Assembly: GCF_018847975.1 (NCBI RefSeq)
Contig: NZ_CP072597.1
Location: 1,899,001-1,963,000, forward strand
DNA from: Lysobacter sp. K5869
GTDB lineage: Bacteria > Pseudomonadota > Gammaproteobacteria > Xanthomonadales > Xanthomonadaceae
Direction: 5' to 3'
DNA: 64,000 bases
Shown one piece after another: positions 25,272-35,444 of this stretch. A model generated the notes under the pieces. That model was not told the origin of the DNA. It ran no database searches and was given only the letters and a program-made list of their open reading frames with translations. The stretch's first letter is position 1. The number at the start of each line of letters is the position of its first letter. The position numbers and the translations under genes were made by a program.

Positions 25272-28200
25272 TCACGCCGCGTGCAAAATGATGTCGGTCT
25301 TGGCTTCGGCCAGCTCCATCACACGACTGATGATCGCCTCCCGCTTCCTGATCACGCCGGGAACCGCGGCGAATTCCAGTGAAACGAGGATCTTTTGCAA
25401 CTCGGCCTTCAGTTTTTTGCGCGCGGGAACACTCTCCCAGAATCCGATCAGCTTCAGTTCGCGCTCCACCGCGTTGTAGATCTGCTGGGTCAGGTCCACC
25501 ATCACGGCGATGCGCTCGTCCGGTTTGCCGGAGTAGTCGGGGTGTTGCTCCATCACGATGCCCAGTTCAGTCTGGAGCAGGCGGAAGAACGGCATCTGCT
25601 TCTTGCGGTGCAGTCCGTAGGTGGGCTCTTTGCCGGCATCCTTGATGCGCTGGCGCAGCTTCTCCAACTCCTCATAGATCTTCTGCCAGTTGTCCTTGAA
25701 CTCGGCAAAGATCGCGGCCAATGCTTCGGCGAACGAGGCCTGCAAATCCGGATCGACGCTCAGCTCAACGTCTAGATGATGGCGGATGGCGTGCTCCACC
25801 TCGGCGGCTTTGGTCTTGCTGCGCTTGTGTTCCTTGACGTCCTTCTCGAAATCCTCGTCTAGAATCGAGATGGGCGCGATCTTGACATCGATTCCATTGG
25901 AAACAAGGTGTGCATCGGCAATCGCACGCAGCTTGGGCGGAATGCCCTGCATGCTCAAGCGTGCATCGCGGAAATGCTTTCCGGCCAGAATATTGACCTC
26001 GTTGAGCGATTGAAAATCGCGCAGGTAAGCCAACGCTTCCTTGGCTGGGAACAGCGTGTTCAGCGCACGCGTGAATTTTTTGAACGCCAGCATGAAGGAA
26101 AAGCGGATGTCCTCGTCGTAGAACACGTCGAAACACGCATCGTGGTCGCTCAGGTCGATCAGGCCGTGCTTTTTCAGCAGCGCCATGATCTCCGCGTGCG
26201 CGGCCTGCAACTCGCGCAGCTCCCGTTCGGGGAAGCTCAGGCAGTTGGTGATCTCCTTCTGCTCACGCTCGTCATAGTTGTCCAGCGCCTGTTTCAGGTG
26301 ATGGCCCACGCCGACGTAGTCGACGATGAAACCCTTGTCCTTGGTTGCACCGCCCATGCGATTCACACGCGCAATGGTTTGCAATAGGTTGTGCGCCACC
26401 ACCACCTTGTCCAGGTACATCACCTGTTCCACCGGCGCATCGAAGCCGGTCAGGAGCATGTTGTTGACGATGATGATGCCCAGTTTGCCGTCCACGCCTT
26501 CACTCGTCGCGCCAAAGCCCAGCTTGAAGCGATTAATGCTGGTCTCGTGACGACGGCTGTCGCCGTAGGCCTTGAGGTGCGGCAGGTCGTTGTGACCCGT
26601 GGAGATGATCACGTCGGTTTCGATGGCTTTGAGCGTGGCGATGTCCAGTCCGCTCGGGTTGCCGGCCTCGAGCTTCGCCACGGCGGCCGCCAGTGCTGCA
26701 TCGATGTGCTGCTTGTAGCGCACCGCCGCTTCGCGCGAAGTGGCCACCACTTGCGCCTTGTAGCCGTTGGGGTACACATGGGTCAGGTAGTGCGCCACCA
26801 TGTCGGCCGCTTTCGCCGCGATGGTGGGCTCGGCTTCCAGATAGGCCTGGCGCGAGCCGTAGCCGAGGATCTCCAGCCGTTCTTCCAACTTGTAATCGCT
26901 GAACACGTCCTGGAATGCCGAATCCATCGCTTCCGCATCTTCTACTTCGGCATTGTGGGTGCGGCCCTCATATACGATCTCCAGCGTCACCCCGTCCTCG
27001 ATGGACTGGCGCATGGTGTATTTGTCGATGTAATCGCCAAACACGCGCTCGGTCTTGTCGATGGGCGTGCCGGTGTAGCCGATGCGCGCGGCGTTGGGGA
27101 TGGCGCGGTCCAGGTTTGCGCCCAGCAATTGGTACTGCGAACGGTGCGCCTCGTCGGTCAGCACCAAAATGTGCGGGCTGGTATTGAGCTGCGGGAAGCT
27201 GGCTTCCAGATCCGCCTCGCGAAACTTGTGGATCATTGCCATCACCAGATCCGATGACGTGGATGCCAGCATTTCCTTCAGTTTCCTGATGCTGTCGGCC
27301 ACTTTCACCGTGAAGCCGATGGCCTGACTGGTTTCGGTGAGCTGGGTTTCCAGTTGCGTGCGGTCAGTGACGAACACCACCTTCCAGTGCGCCAACTGCG
27401 CGTGGCGGTACAACTCGCGCACCATGAACATCATGGTCAGCGATTTGCCCGAGCCCTGGGTATGCCAGATGATGCCGCTGCGCTGCCGCGGGGTGTTGCC
27501 CGCCAACAGGCGCTTGACCGCCAGCTTCACCGCGCGGAACTGCTGGTAGCGGCCGACGATCTTGATGGTCTGGCCGCTGTCATTCGTCGAGAACAACGTA
27601 AAGGTACGGATCAGGTCCAGCAGGTTCTGCCGGTCCAGCATGCCTGCAACCAGCCGCTGCTGGTCGTTGGGGGCGCCAGCGCCATGGTCCAGATCTTCCA
27701 CCGTGCGCGGGTAGGGGTCGGCCCAGCGGTAGAAATACTTTTCGGCGTGGGTGGAGATGGTGCCGAACTTGGCCTGCTGGCGGCAGGTGGCAATAACGAT
27801 CTGGTTGTACCAGAACAACTGCGCGTGGCCTTCGCCCTTGGCGCCGCGCTGCTCGCTGTAGCGCAGCATCTGGTCGATGGCGCTGACAAGCGCATCGTTG
27901 ACCTTGGGCGATTTGCACTCCACTAGCCCCACTGGAAGGCCGTTCAGGAACAGCACAATGTCCGGCAGGATATGGTGCTCAGTGCCCGGCACGCGCAGCT
28001 TGAACTGGCACACAGCGGCGAAGTCGTTGTTGCCCGGATTGTTGAAGTCGATAAAGCGCACGGACGGGCTGTTCTCGCCGGTTTCCCGGTTCTCGGCCAC
28101 GCTGGTGCCTTCCAGCAGCAGGTGCAGCAAGTGCTGGTTGTTTTTCATCAGGTCGTTGCCGGGGAAGCTGGCGGTCAACCGCTTCACCACCTCGTCGATC

Positions 28201-28421
28201 TGGTCTTCCGTCAGCCACGGGTTGATCGCCTTCAGCTGCGTGCGTAGGCGCGGCTCCAATACCACTTCGGTGAAACTGGCGCGGCCAGTGTCGCCTGGTT
28301 TTTGATCCTTTTTCAGATCAAGGATGTTCCAGCCCAAGCCCGCCAGCTGATCAAGAAAGGGTTTTTCGACGTGGTTGCGTTCGTCGAGCTTGATGTGGAC
28401 GGGCGTGGACTTTGTGCTCAT
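25272..28421 (-). CDS. hsdR: Type I restriction enzyme, R subunit
   Basis: The 1049-residue product is a complete HsdR. The N-terminal PD-(D/E)xK nuclease has D164 in LPDIVLFLNG and E178-x-K180 in GLVECKS. The SF2 translocase has QGSGKS (332-337), DEAH (433-436) and IGYTGTP, followed by the second RecA-like domain. The C-terminal third is helical and should contact the methylase. HsdR uses ATP to pull DNA past the bound complex and cuts at a distance. The gene overlaps the DUF262/DUF1524 gene by 4 bp. All motifs are intact, so it is likely active. Confidence 0.95.
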   Translation of the reverse strand: MSTKSTPVHIKLDERNHVEKPFLDQLAGLGWNILDLKKDQKPGDTGRASFTEVVLEPRLRTQLKAINPWLTEDQIDEVVKRLTASFPGNDLMKNNQHLLHLLLEGTSVAENRETGENSPSVRFIDFNNPGNNDFAAVCQFKLRVPGTEHHILPDIVLFLNGLPVGLVECKSPKVNDALVSAIDQMLRYSEQRGAKGEGHAQLFWYNQIVIATCRQQAKFGTISTHAEKYFYRWADPYPRTVEDLDHGAGAPNDQQRLVAGMLDRQNLLDLIRTFTLFSTNDSGQTIKIVGRYQQFRAVKLAVKRLLAGNTPRQRSGIIWHTQGSGKSLTMMFMVRELYRHAQLAHWKVVFVTDRTQLETQLTETSQAIGFTVKVADSIRKLKEMLASTSSDLVMAMIHKFREADLEASFPQLNTSPHILVLTDEAHRSQYQLLGANLDRAIPNAARIGYTGTPIDKTERVFGDYIDKYTMRQSIEDGVTLEIVYEGRTHNAEVEDAEAMDSAFQDVFSDYKLEERLEILGYGSRQAYLEAEPTIAAKAADMVAHYLTHVYPNGYKAQVVATSREAAVRYKQHIDAALAAAVAKLEAGNPSGLDIATLKAIETDVIISTGHNDLPHLKAYGDSRRHETSINRFKLGFGATSEGVDGKLGIIIVNNMLLTGFDAPVEQVMYLDKVVVAHNLLQTIARVNRMGGATKDKGFIVDYVGVGHHLKQALDNYDEREQKEITNCLSFPERELRELQAAHAEIMALLKKHGLIDLSDHDACFDVFYDEDIRFSFMLAFKKFTRALNTLFPAKEALAYLRDFQSLNEVNILAGKHFRDARLSMQGIPPKLRAIADAHLVSNGIDVKIAPISILDEDFEKDVKEHKRSKTKAAEVEHAIRHHLDVELSVDPDLQASFAEALAAIFAEFKDNWQKIYEELEKLRQRIKDAGKEPTYGLHRKKQMPFFRLLQTELGIVMEQHPDYSGKPDERIAVMVDLTQQIYNAVERELKLIGFWESVPARKKLKAELQKILVSLEFAAVPGVIRKREAIISRVMELAEAKTDIILHAA

Positions 28422-30511
28422 GCGCTTTCAGCCTCGTTGTTGTCTTCACCAAGTTGCCGTTCCAGTGATTGCCGGACCAGGCCCATCACATACGGCAGAT
28501 CGGCTTCGCTCTCCAAGCCTACTTCCACACAGCCATTGCCCCAGTGGCCCAAGTTCGTCACATCCACACATAGATTGCGTGGGTCGTCGATATCGCTGAA
28601 GGCCATGTTAAGCGACAAGCGCAGCCGTTTAGCTAGGGGGACGACATCGACGAAATTGGTCTCCGCCTTGTACGCCACATAAAGTTTCAGAAACTCCTCT
28701 TGCACACATTCGTCCAGCGCGATGACTTGGGTGCGGAAGTGTTCAAACAGTACGCGCACTGGCCCGCCGGAAAGGTTCGGATGGTCGGTGATCGTATACT
28801 CCGCTGCGCTTTCCGCCTTTTTCTCGCGATACGTGTCCAGCACATCATCGGCAAGCGTGGGTGCTTCCCAGATATCCACCGCGCGTTTGGAAAGGCGTCC
28901 TGCCCTCAACTTGATCTGATCCTCGTTCCAGTCCGTGCAGCTGCCCAGCCACTCATTGAGCTTGAGCGGGCTCTGCGCAAAGCCTCCCTCCATGTCGCGC
29001 TTCTCGGCAAACGGACGGTCGCTGTATTCCGAGTTGTAGCCGGTCAATGTGAGATTGCCTAAAGTGTGCAGATATTGTTCCTGCACCCGCGCCCACTCGC
29101 TGCCAAGGGATTGCTGCCAGGCTGCGCTCAGGTTGGCGTTCTGCGGCATAATGTGTTCGATGGTGTAGTCCTGCACCATCACCCGTTCCTTTCGTCCGAA
29201 GTTCTCGAAGCGGCGCAGCCAATAGCTGCGGCGGTTGAACTTGTACAGGTTGCGGATCTGCAGCTGGCGACGGAACTCGTCATCGCCCGGAAACCGCCGA
29301 TACGACGGCAACAGCATGAAAGCGGCCTTGACGCTTTCCAGATAGCGGCTCTTGTCGAGCTTGCGGCAGAAGGTGGCAAAGGTCTGGCGCAGGGAATTGG
29401 TGGGTACGTCGCAGATCGCGCGGCGGAACACATAGCTTTCCACCAGCTGCAGCGTGCCGACGAACGCGTCCTTGCCAAGCAGCGCCTGCGTGTAGTCGTG
29501 GTAAACCTCCATCAGCATGGGGTAGCAGACATCCGCGCGCAGTTCGCGGATGTCCTGGAAGGCGGCTGCGAGCTCCGGGTCCTTCTCGCTGCCCAATGCC
29601 ATGCAGCAGTAATAGCGCGCAAACTCCCGCAGTGCTGCGAGCAGGGGCTCATCGTCGCGGCCGCGCGAGTAGATCTTGAACTCGTTGTACACGTCATCCT
29701 TGCGGATGCGGTGGTTGCCGGTGTGGATGACCAGAAAAAACCGCATGAACTCGTCGAAGTGCTTGTTGTAGTGCTCCACGCCAAACAGCAGTTCCATCGG
29801 GTGCCAGTAGTCCTCATACAGGCGCGTCTGTTGCTCGTGCGGCAAGCCCATCAGCACGTAGTTGCGGATCAGGTCGGCCTGGGTCAGCGCCTTGCCGGTG
29901 GAGTTCATGCTCTCGAAGATCATCTGCGGGTTGTCGATGCCCTGTTGCAGGCGCACGTCCACGATCATCAGTTTGCCGATGCCGGCATAGATCACGTCCA
30001 GATCGGCATCGCCGATCTTGCCGGTGAAGAACTCGAAGTTTTCCTTGATGCGGTGGGAGGCCTTGTCCGGCAACGGCTTGCCGTCCAGCAGGGCGATCAG
30101 CGTGTCCTTGTCGGTCTTGGTCAGCAGCATCTTGTAACGCTGCTCGCCCTTGCCGTAGCGGTTCAACAGGAAGTAATCCTCGATCTCCGCCGCCGACACC
30201 GGCGTATCCCGCGCATCTTTCTCCAGCCGCCGCTTCAGGGCCAGCAACAGCAAGGTCAGGGTGGTGATGCGTTGCTGGCCGTCGATGACCAGCCAGCGGG
30301 AGATGGCGGCGCTGGTCTCCTGCTCGGGGATGTACACCGCCGAGCCGATAAAGTGGCTGTCCAGCTCCGCATGGCCGCCGACGCGGAGGATATCGTTCCA
30401 GAGCTGCTCGCAATGGCTGATTTCCCAGCTGTAGGTGCGCTGGAAGATGGGGATGATGAATTGTTTGGCGCCCTGCAGGAGCTGGGTGAACTGGAGGTCC
30501 TGGGCTTTCAT
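28418..30511 (-). CDS. GmrSD-like DUF262/DUF1524 protein inside the hsd operon
   Basis: The 697-residue product has a ParB-like DUF262 domain at the N-terminus, with FQRTYSW (23-29) and DGQQRITTLTLLLLAL (DGQQR at 77-81). A DUF1524 HNH-type nuclease domain lies in the middle, with YTIEHIMPQNA near residue 452 and HTLGNLTLTGYNSEYSDRPF. This is the layout of fused GmrSD and BrxU, NTP-dependent enzymes that cut DNA carrying modified (for example glucosylated) bases. About 180 further C-terminal residues are unassigned. Four-base overlaps with hsdS and hsdR make it an integral member of the operon. It may add defence against phages whose modified DNA escapes the type I enzyme. Confidence 0.9.
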   Translation of the reverse strand: MKAQDLQFTQLLQGAKQFIIPIFQRTYSWEISHCEQLWNDILRVGGHAELDSHFIGSAVYIPEQETSAAISRWLVIDGQQRITTLTLLLLALKRRLEKDARDTPVSAAEIEDYFLLNRYGKGEQRYKMLLTKTDKDTLIALLDGKPLPDKASHRIKENFEFFTGKIGDADLDVIYAGIGKLMIVDVRLQQGIDNPQMIFESMNSTGKALTQADLIRNYVLMGLPHEQQTRLYEDYWHPMELLFGVEHYNKHFDEFMRFFLVIHTGNHRIRKDDVYNEFKIYSRGRDDEPLLAALREFARYYCCMALGSEKDPELAAAFQDIRELRADVCYPMLMEVYHDYTQALLGKDAFVGTLQLVESYVFRRAICDVPTNSLRQTFATFCRKLDKSRYLESVKAAFMLLPSYRRFPGDDEFRRQLQIRNLYKFNRRSYWLRRFENFGRKERVMVQDYTIEHIMPQNANLSAAWQQSLGSEWARVQEQYLHTLGNLTLTGYNSEYSDRPFAEKRDMEGGFAQSPLKLNEWLGSCTDWNEDQIKLRAGRLSKRAVDIWEAPTLADDVLDTYREKKAESAAEYTITDHPNLSGGPVRVLFEHFRTQVIALDECVQEEFLKLYVAYKAETNFVDVVPLAKRLRLSLNMAFSDIDDPRNLCVDVTNLGHWGNGCVEVGLESEADLPYVMGLVRQSLERQLGEDNNEAESA

Positions 30512-31761
30512 GCGCTGGCGGCTTCCTTGGCGTATTGCAGCAGGGGCGTGACGCGGACCTTGCCGGTGAGCAGGTCTTGCATCAGGGCGGTTTTGAGGTG
30601 GTGCAGCTTTCGCAGGGACTGCTCATTCGATATTTGCCGCTCATCGACTGCTTCATACGCGGTGGCAATACGTTCTTGCTCAGCGGGCTTGGGTAGCGCA
30701 ATAACAAGCGGCCTCAGTGTTTCCAGATTGATATTGCTCTGGGCGCTCTTCGGCGCGAGTTGTTCAAGCGCAGGTTTGTGACGGCGAACTGTCATTTCGA
30801 TGAAGCGGATACTATTCGGCGCCTTTGCAACAGCCCCTACTACACTGTCTGGAAAGTACATGGGCCGGCCAAGTATGGCCGTATCAGCGATATTTGCGGC
30901 GATGGTTATTGCAATCGTGCCCTTCGGGAATTCATTGCTGACTCGGGTTCCCATAGTGCTTAGTGTTTGGCTGAAATCATCAACAATCCTGCCGACGTTC
31001 GCTGCTACATCGCCCGTTTGAATAAATGGGTGCGAACCGCCATAGAACCGCGCATCATCGCGTGGTCGGTGCGTGAACTTGCCGCGATTCACGTCCGCGA
31101 CGTCGCCAAGCCTCGCCAGGTCCCACTCCACCGGGATGCGGCCGAGGGGGGAGTCCTTGAAGGCGTGCGTGGCTTCGGAGCGCAGTTGGCCGGCCTCGTC
31201 GATGCCGCGGGTGAGCAGGTCCTGCATCAGGCCGGTCTTGATGCGCTGTTGTTTGGCGATCAGTGCCTCGGTCTGTGCAATCGCCATGTCAACCGTGGAC
31301 AGTACTTCAGCAATCTTGGATTGTTCAGCGCAATCAGTTGGATAGATCACGGGCCATGAAGCAAGCTCGGATGAGTTGATTGCCTCGAAGGTCGAACCTT
31401 GCGATGCGGCGCTAAATTTTGGCGCCTCCCACGTGAGGAAATGCTCTAGGTACGGCTGCGCGACCTGCTTACCTTGTATTGCGGCTAGACCCCGGCCAAT
31501 GACGTAATCTCTCTCGGCAATATTTTGGCGGCCAACCGGGGCGCGAACGCTAAACAAGATCGCGCCTCGCTTCGCAATTTTTTTTGAATTACTGCAGTAG
31601 AGCTTCGGCAGCGGGAAACGCGCCTGAAACTCGGCGCACCCCTGAAGAAATGGCAGCCCGATTTCCTCGTCCGAGTAATACTTCGAATCCGGCGACTGCC
31701 CCATCGTGATCTCAGCGGCATCGTTGAGTCTGCAGGCGCTCCAGTCTTGCGGCATCGTCAT
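30508..31761 (-). CDS. hsdS: Type I restriction-modification, specificity subunit
   Basis: The 417-residue product has two target-recognition domains of similar size, each followed by a conserved helix. The first half has [20 protein letters not shown] and ends in [20 protein letters not shown]; the second begins near [20 protein letters not shown] and ends in [19 protein letters not shown]. The repeated [16 protein letters not shown] helices are the central and C-terminal conserved regions that bind HsdM. The DNA target cannot be read from the sequence. It overlaps hsdM and the DUF262 gene by 4 bp each. It looks intact. Confidence 0.94.
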   Translation of the reverse strand: MTMPQDWSACRLNDAAEITMGQSPDSKYYSDEEIGLPFLQGCAEFQARFPLPKLYCSNSKKIAKRGAILFSVRAPVGRQNIAERDYVIGRGLAAIQGKQVAQPYLEHFLTWEAPKFSAASQGSTFEAINSSELASWPVIYPTDCAEQSKIAEVLSTVDMAIAQTEALIAKQQRIKTGLMQDLLTRGIDEAGQLRSEATHAFKDSPLGRIPVEWDLARLGDVADVNRGKFTHRPRDDARFYGGSHPFIQTGDVAANVGRIVDDFSQTLSTMGTRVSNEFPKGTIAITIAANIADTAILGRPMYFPDSVVGAVAKAPNSIRFIEMTVRRHKPALEQLAPKSAQSNINLETLRPLVIALPKPAEQERIATAYEAVDERQISNEQSLRKLHHLKTALMQDLLTGKVRVTPLLQYAKEAASA

Positions 31762-34442
31762 GGCAGGTACCCCAATCCCGCCAACATCCCATCCAGCGCG
31801 TGCAGCGTGCTACTACGCGCCGCGTCCAAATCCCGGCTCGACACCGCGTACTTGTCCCACAGGTTCTCCACACGGGCGATCAACGCACGCTTTTCGGCAT
31901 TGAGATAGCGGGTGAGTTCGGCGCGGGCCAGGTCGTCGATCTTCTGCAGGATCAACCTGCGCGCCTGCTCATCGGTGAGTTGCCCGCCGATGGCGGCGAG
32001 CAGCGCATCGGTGCGGGCGATGCGGGCTTGCAGGGCTTCCTTGTCGCGGGCCAATGTGGCGGCCTGTTTCAGGTCGACCAGCTTCTTCGCATCCAACCTA
32101 GAGATGCGCTGCTCGATCTGCGCAATCTGCGCGCGCTGTTCGGTCTTGAAGGCATCGCCGCCGCTGCGCTTGAGTTCCAGCTTCTCGGTCAGTTCGGCGC
32201 GCCCGGCCTTGTGTTTGGCTTTCACATCCTTGATGCGGGCTTCGATGGTTTTGATCGCCTTGTCCTGCGCCTTCAGCGCCGCACGTTCCTTGTCGGCGCT
32301 GGCGCTGGTGGCGTTGTCCAGGTCGTCGATCAAGGACTTCAGCGCTTTCTTGAGGACGGCGGCGGTGGCCTTTTCGTCGGCTTCCGGTTCCCACGCGGCC
32401 ACTTCCACCGCGGCTTCCACCGCTTCGTCCAGCTCGGTCTGCGCTTCGGCGATCTTCGCCTCGAGCGCGTCGATGGCATCGGCGTCCTTCTGGAAGAATG
32501 CGGCGATCAGGTAGACATCGGGAATCAGGCTGTGGTGCCAGCCGCTGGCGATGATGGTCTTGATGTCGTAGCGGATCTGCTGCCACCAGTTGACGAACAC
32601 GCCGGCGCTCTTGAACTCGTCCAACACGGCCAGCGGGATGAGCTTCTCTTTCAGCGAGGCAATCAATTCGCGGCGGATCTCCGGCGTCTTGCGGCCCCCG
32701 TTGCCTGCATTCTCCAACTCGGCAAAGTCGCTGCTTGCAAGCTGCCACCAGTCGGCCAGCGCACTCTGGTGGCGGGCGAGCGTTTGGATGAGCGCGGCAT
32801 CGGCTTCCAATGCGCGCTTGATCGCGGGCTTGTCCTGGATGTTGTCGACGAAGGTCTGGTAGCCGGGGCGTTCGCTGCGGAACAAGTGCTTCGGCGTGAT
32901 GCCGAACTGGTCGAACTGCGGGCCAATGGCGTCGATCTCCGTCTGCGGAATGCCGCCGATCAGGTGCGCCTGTACATCTTCAGGCTCCGGGTCCGGCGTG
33001 TTGTCCACGTAGCGGCGGATGTTGAGGTTGGCGTCGTGCTGGTCGAGGATTTCGGACTTTTCGACCAGGCGCGAGTATTTGGGCAGCTCGCGCTTGTGGG
33101 TGAACACGAAGTCGATCTTCTCGATGTCTTCCGGGCGCAGCCTGTTCTGCGCCTTGCCTTCGCCATATTCGCGGTCGGCGTTGATGAACAGGATCTTGTT
33201 CTTCAGCGAATCGGGTTTCTGCTTGTTGCACACCAGCACGCAGGCGGGAATGCCGGTGCCGTAGAACAGGCCCGGCGGTAGGCTGATGATGGCTTCGATG
33301 CAGTCGTCGTTGAGGATCAGCTCGCGGATCAGCTTTTCCTTGCCGCCACGGAACAACACGCCGTGCGGCATGACGGTGGCCATGCGGCCGTTGGGCTTCA
33401 AGCTGGCCAGCATGTGCTGCACGAACATCAGGTCGGCCTTCTTGCCGGTTTCCGGGCACCACTCGCGGAAGCGGCTGGGGAACTTGACGCTCGCGCGGCT
33501 GTAGTTCTGCGAGAACGGCGGGTTGGCCAGCACGCGGTCGAACTGGCGGATGCGGCCGTCTTCCAGGACCTGCGGGTCTTCCAGCGTGTCACCGTTCTCA
33601 ATCGTGAAGCGGGTGATGTTGTGGAGGATCATGTTCATGTTGCAGATCGACCACACGGTGCCGTTGGAATCCTGTCCGTACAGAGCCAGGTCGTTGGCGT
33701 CCTGGCCCTGTTCTTCCACGTACTGATGCGCCTGGATCAGAAAGCCACCGGAGCCGACCGTGGGGTCGTAGATGGTCTGTCCGGCGGCGGGCTTGGTGAT
33801 CTGTACCAGCAGGCGCACCACCTCGGCCGGCGTGTAGAACTCGCCGCCCTTCTTACCGGCGCTGTCGGCGAAGTACTTGATAAGGTATTCGTAGGCCGCG
33901 CCGAGCAGGTCCGGGAACTCGAAGCGGTCATTGACGAGTGGCCCAAACTGATTGAAGTGGTCGAGCAGGTCTTTCCACTTCTGGTCGGCGATCTTGGTCT
34001 TGCCTTTGACTTCGTTGAAGTTGATGTTGCTCTTGAGTACGCCGGCCAGCGAGTCGTTGTTGTCTTCTAGCGCGGCGATGGCCTTGTTGAGCATCGCGCC
34101 GATGTCGTGCTTCAGATCCTTCAGCGCGGGCACCGTGGCGCCGTCTTCATCCCGCCAGGTTTCGTTCCAGCGGGCGCGCACCGGCACGTAGAAGGTTTCG
34201 CCGTAGCTGGTCTGGTCTTCCAGGAGTTCGGCCAGCAGTTCGGGCTGATCCGCAAGGTGGACGAAGTCGTGCGTGCGCAGGCGCTGGCGCTTGCCGTCGA
34301 ACTCGTCGGACAGGCGCTTCAAAAACAGCATTCCGAAGATGAACTCCTTGAACTCGGAGGCATCCATCTTGCCGCGCAGGATGTCGGCCGCGCCCATTAG
34401 GAAGGATTCGAGCTGGGCCAAGGTGATTTTATCGGGGGTCAA
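31758..34442 (-). CDS. hsdM: Type I N6-adenine methylase with long C-terminal extension
   Basis: The 894-residue product has an HsdM N-terminal helical domain, the SAM motif DPTVGSGG (226-233) and catalytic motif IV NPPF (307-310). The usual methylase ends near residue 500; this protein continues with about 390 further residues, of which about 690-840 are a charged Ala/Lys/Glu-rich coiled coil. Long HsdM forms of this kind exist in several genera. It modifies adenine within the HsdS target to protect the host. The start is a TTG at 34440-34442 with AAGGAA upstream, giving [20 protein letters not shown]. It is the first gene of the five-gene operon. Confidence 0.93.
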   Translation of the reverse strand: MTPDKITLAQLESFLMGAADILRGKMDASEFKEFIFGMLFLKRLSDEFDGKRQRLRTHDFVHLADQPELLAELLEDQTSYGETFYVPVRARWNETWRDEDGATVPALKDLKHDIGAMLNKAIAALEDNNDSLAGVLKSNINFNEVKGKTKIADQKWKDLLDHFNQFGPLVNDRFEFPDLLGAAYEYLIKYFADSAGKKGGEFYTPAEVVRLLVQITKPAAGQTIYDPTVGSGGFLIQAHQYVEEQGQDANDLALYGQDSNGTVWSICNMNMILHNITRFTIENGDTLEDPQVLEDGRIRQFDRVLANPPFSQNYSRASVKFPSRFREWCPETGKKADLMFVQHMLASLKPNGRMATVMPHGVLFRGGKEKLIRELILNDDCIEAIISLPPGLFYGTGIPACVLVCNKQKPDSLKNKILFINADREYGEGKAQNRLRPEDIEKIDFVFTHKRELPKYSRLVEKSEILDQHDANLNIRRYVDNTPDPEPEDVQAHLIGGIPQTEIDAIGPQFDQFGITPKHLFRSERPGYQTFVDNIQDKPAIKRALEADAALIQTLARHQSALADWWQLASSDFAELENAGNGGRKTPEIRRELIASLKEKLIPLAVLDEFKSAGVFVNWWQQIRYDIKTIIASGWHHSLIPDVYLIAAFFQKDADAIDALEAKIAEAQTELDEAVEAAVEVAAWEPEADEKATAAVLKKALKSLIDDLDNATSASADKERAALKAQDKAIKTIEARIKDVKAKHKAGRAELTEKLELKRSGGDAFKTEQRAQIAQIEQRISRLDAKKLVDLKQAATLARDKEALQARIARTDALLAAIGGQLTDEQARRLILQKIDDLARAELTRYLNAEKRALIARVENLWDKYAVSSRDLDAARSSTLHALDGMLAGLGYLP

Positions 34443-34511
34443 AACGGGGTTCCTTCTGGTGCCGGGTGTTGGGCTCGGCGCGTTTCGTGATGGGGAGTAG
34501 TGTGTTGCGCC

Positions 34512-34870
34512 TCACCGCAACGCCCGCAAAAGCTCCTTGAGCAGCAGGAACAGGCGGTACGGGCCGGTGGGGCTGGGTTCGGAATTCCAGGATTCATACC
34601 ACTTCTGTGCGGCATCGTACTTGGCGTGCGCCACAGGCAGCGTATGCCCGCGATGTCGGCGGCCAGCGATGGCTTCCGTTGGTTCTATCGCACAACGTCG
34701 GCGCCCAATGTCTTCCGGCCCGCGCCCATCGCGGCGAACCTCGCGTCGAGGAAACTTGTCTTTCCGGCGTTATAAGCACCGATGAGCACAGTGAGGCCGT
34801 TGAGTTCGACCTCGATATTGGACAGGGGACTGAAGTTGCCGACTCGGACAGTCGTTATCGCTATACCGCT
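34512..34870 (-). pseudogene. Remnant of an AAA/OLD-type ATPase gene
   Basis: On the minus strand, 34858 to 34685 reads ITTVRVGNFSPLSNIEVELN, GLTVLIGAYNAGKTSF (Walker A, G-x4-GKT) and LDARFAAMGAGRKTLGADVV before a stop. This is the N-terminal part of an ATPase like those of OLD-family nucleases and SMC-like proteins. A second stretch ending at 34512 reads DAAQKWYESWNSEPSPTGPY and RLFLLLKELLRAL before a stop and looks like the C-terminus of the same or a neighbouring gene. The middle is missing and no start codon is evident. It lies directly upstream of hsdM and is best explained as an internally deleted defence or repair gene. Confidence 0.65.
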
Positions 34871-34959
34871 TTCCTTGCCGTAGGTGGTCGTTGGTGCGCA
34901 CGCAAGAGAGAACTGCAGACTTTAGCTGACAGTCTAAATGGCGTGGGATCATTCAGTCC

Positions 34960-35340
34960 TCAAGAAGCCGAACTGCCGGGTAGTCTGCGGCTCCGCCTGT
35001 CTGGCAGTACCCCACAATACTTGACAACGCCCGGTGCTCGGTGCCAGGTCAGCGGCATGATCGCCGGCAGCGAGACGCCCTGGCGGCGGGCCTCGGCGAC
35101 AACCCCCGATCGGGGGCTATGCCCGCCAAAATCACCCTCCAGTCCGGCGAGGCGCGCCCGCCGCTGCACGATCTCTCCGACCGCGGCCGGGGAGAGGGCA
35201 GGGCCAATACGCTGTTTCCAGAGCCGCCGGAAGATCGTACCCCCGGTGATCCCGGACGCCTGGAGCCACTCCTCCAGCGCGAGCGCCGCCGGTTCCTCGC
35301 CGATCTGAGCGCCCGGACGCGCCGCCGGCTGGCCCCATGA
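34960..35340 (-). pseudogene. Degraded tyrosine recombinase (C-terminal part)
   Basis: The minus-strand frame contains text typical of a phage integrase catalytic domain: EEWLQASGITGGTIFRRLWK, LSPAAVGEIVQRRARLAGLE and GDFGGHSPRSGVVAEARRQG, with the H-x-x-R box as HSPR. After LPAIMPLTWHRAPGVV the sequence departs from the family: the second box reads TWHRA where TGHRS is usual, and the expected tyrosine context is damaged. The N-terminal domain is absent. It probably once moved the adjacent restriction-modification block and is now inactive. Confidence 0.75.
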
Positions 35341-35444
35341 CTTGTGGCAGAAGTCGCCCGCCGCCATTGGCGCACACTCGTCGCATTACGGTCGCGCAGG
35401 CGGCAACCGCCGCGTCCGCCCTCCTCCTCGCTCTGGAGTACGCG

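Larger units (their letters stand above)
24380..35370. mobile_element. Restriction-modification genomic island
   Basis: Between nrdJb and the signal peptidase gene lies an 11-kb block with visibly lower GC and different codon use from its surroundings. It holds hsdM, hsdS, a DUF262/DUF1524 gene, hsdR and a metallopeptidase gene as one minus-strand operon, plus remnants of an AAA ATPase and a tyrosine recombinase at the right edge. The recombinase remnant marks the block as acquired. No flanking direct repeats or tRNA gene could be recognised, so the exact ends are approximate. The left gap 24376-24583 and the right gap 35371-35444 contain no other gene. Confidence 0.7.
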
